Translations under genes and position numbers: made by a program
Shown here: in pieces, positions 63,675 to 64,000 of the stretch
How the letters are laid out: every line of letters starts with the position of its first letter
Numbering within the stretch: the first letter of the stretch is position 1
Assembly: GCA_017512425.1 (NCBI GenBank)
Contig: JAFWGI010000002.1
Coordinates: 62,001 to 126,000 of the forward strand
Direction of reading: 5' to 3'
Length of the DNA: 64,000 nt
DNA from: Hyphomicrobium sp.
GTDB taxonomy: Bacteria > Pseudomonadota > Alphaproteobacteria > Rhizobiales > Hyphomicrobiaceae
Notes under the pieces: model-generated
Told to the model about the DNA's origin: nothing
Databases searched by the model: none
Seen by the model: only the letters and a program-made list of their open reading frames with translations

Positions 63675-64000
63675 GATTGATTCAACCGTTGCCACGATCG
63701 GCCTTGCCGGCGTCATTGCAATTGCTGGAAGTTTTGCGCTCAACGCGCTCGCGTTCCGCGGAGATCACGTCGCATACGTCTCTAGCGCTCAGGCGCAAGG
63801 CGTATCACAGCAGTGGGCGGCATCCGCCACTGGCCGCGTCGAACCGAAGGACGGCGAAGTGCGCATCGCGGCGCAAGTCCCTGGCCGGATCGTCGAGCAA
63901 CTCGCCAAGACGAACGACAAGGTTCAGGCCGGCGATCTGCTGCTGCGCATCGACGATCAGGACATCTACGTGAAGATCGCCGCTGCTACTGCCGAGGTCG
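63667..64000 (+). CDS. devB: Membrane fusion protein of the exporter, HlyD/DevB-like (cut by window edge)
   Basis: The ATG at 63667 overlaps the ATP-binding gene by 8 bases, and the frame stays open to the window edge (111 codons). A signal anchor spans residues about 8-28. The biotinyl/lipoyl-like motif follows: ATGRVEPKDGEVRIAAQVPG and VQAGDLLLRIDDQD, typical of the first half of HlyD/DevB adaptors. The hairpin and barrel domains lie outside the window. Its position after devC-devA supports the role. Confidence 0.85.
   Translation, partial: MLKIDSTVATIGLAGVIAIAGSFALNALAFRGDHVAYVSSAQAQGVSQQWAASATGRVEPKDGEVRIAAQVPGRIVEQLAKTNDKVQAGDLLLRIDDQDIYVKIAAATAEV

Overview
The window is a high-GC chromosomal segment of an alphaproteobacterium, most likely of the order Hyphomicrobiales (Rhizobiales). 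Three things point there: the ribosomal/proline block (rplU, rpmA, acetyltransferase, obgE, proB, proA, nadD, rsfS, rlmH), the phoR-pstSCAB-phoU-phoB phosphate operon, and a cluster of three enzymes specific to the ethylmalonyl-CoA pathway (ecm, ccr, mcd). That pathway suggests a methylotroph or acetate/C2 assimilator of the Hyphomicrobium or Methylobacterium kind. The genus is inference. Gene density is high and most genes are chromosomal housekeeping or envelope genes. No insertion sequence, prophage, CRISPR array or rRNA operon was seen.

Layout. 1-8 kb (minus strand): envelope genes. These are an alpha-2-macroglobulin family protein cut by the window edge, a 219-residue protein of unknown function, a 788-residue membrane protein, and a bifunctional class A penicillin-binding protein, with a palindromic intergenic repeat between the last two. 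8.4-13.1 kb: a translationally coupled pair, a 1129-residue protein with two different P-loop ATPase modules (the second HerA/FtsK-like) and a 407-residue partner. I cannot assign this pair to a described system. 13.4-20 kb: a CAP-domain lipoprotein, a small islet with a HEPN-like protein, a flippase, small exported proteins, a D,D-carboxypeptidase and a soluble chemotaxis-type receptor. 20.2-32.7 kb: tRNA-Leu, two related small membrane proteins, ecm, ccr, a BrkB-family protein, a Pro/Ala-rich helix-hairpin-helix protein, then mcd followed by a META-domain protein, a cobalamin-binding-like protein and an SDR oxidoreductase.

32.8-40.9 kb: the phosphate sensing and uptake operon. PhoR and PhoB form the two-component pair, PstSCAB the importer, and PhoU the regulator linking them. 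40.9-49.4 kb: the rlmH to rplU block on the minus strand, interrupted by a cation/proton antiporter and a small membrane protein. 49.8-54.1 kb: a cysteine-nucleophile Ntn-type hydrolase, tRNA-Ser, a frameshifted CysB-like LysR regulator and, divergent from it, a cysteine desulfurase preceded by a previously untracked 26-codon leader peptide ending in Cys-Cys-Pro-Cys-Cys-Cys-stop. This is a good candidate for a cysteine-responsive attenuator. Initiator tRNA-Met follows. 54.4-64 kb: a fused aminodeoxychorismate synthase/lyase, small membrane and envelope proteins, a carboxylesterase, a DUF2147-type protein and the start of a DevCAB-type ABC exporter running off the right edge.

The most promising items for new biology are the cysteine-rich leader with its desulfurase (about 52.3-53.9 kb) and the double-ATPase/partner pair (8.4-13.1 kb). 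All functional calls rest on motifs read by eye; no database search was run.
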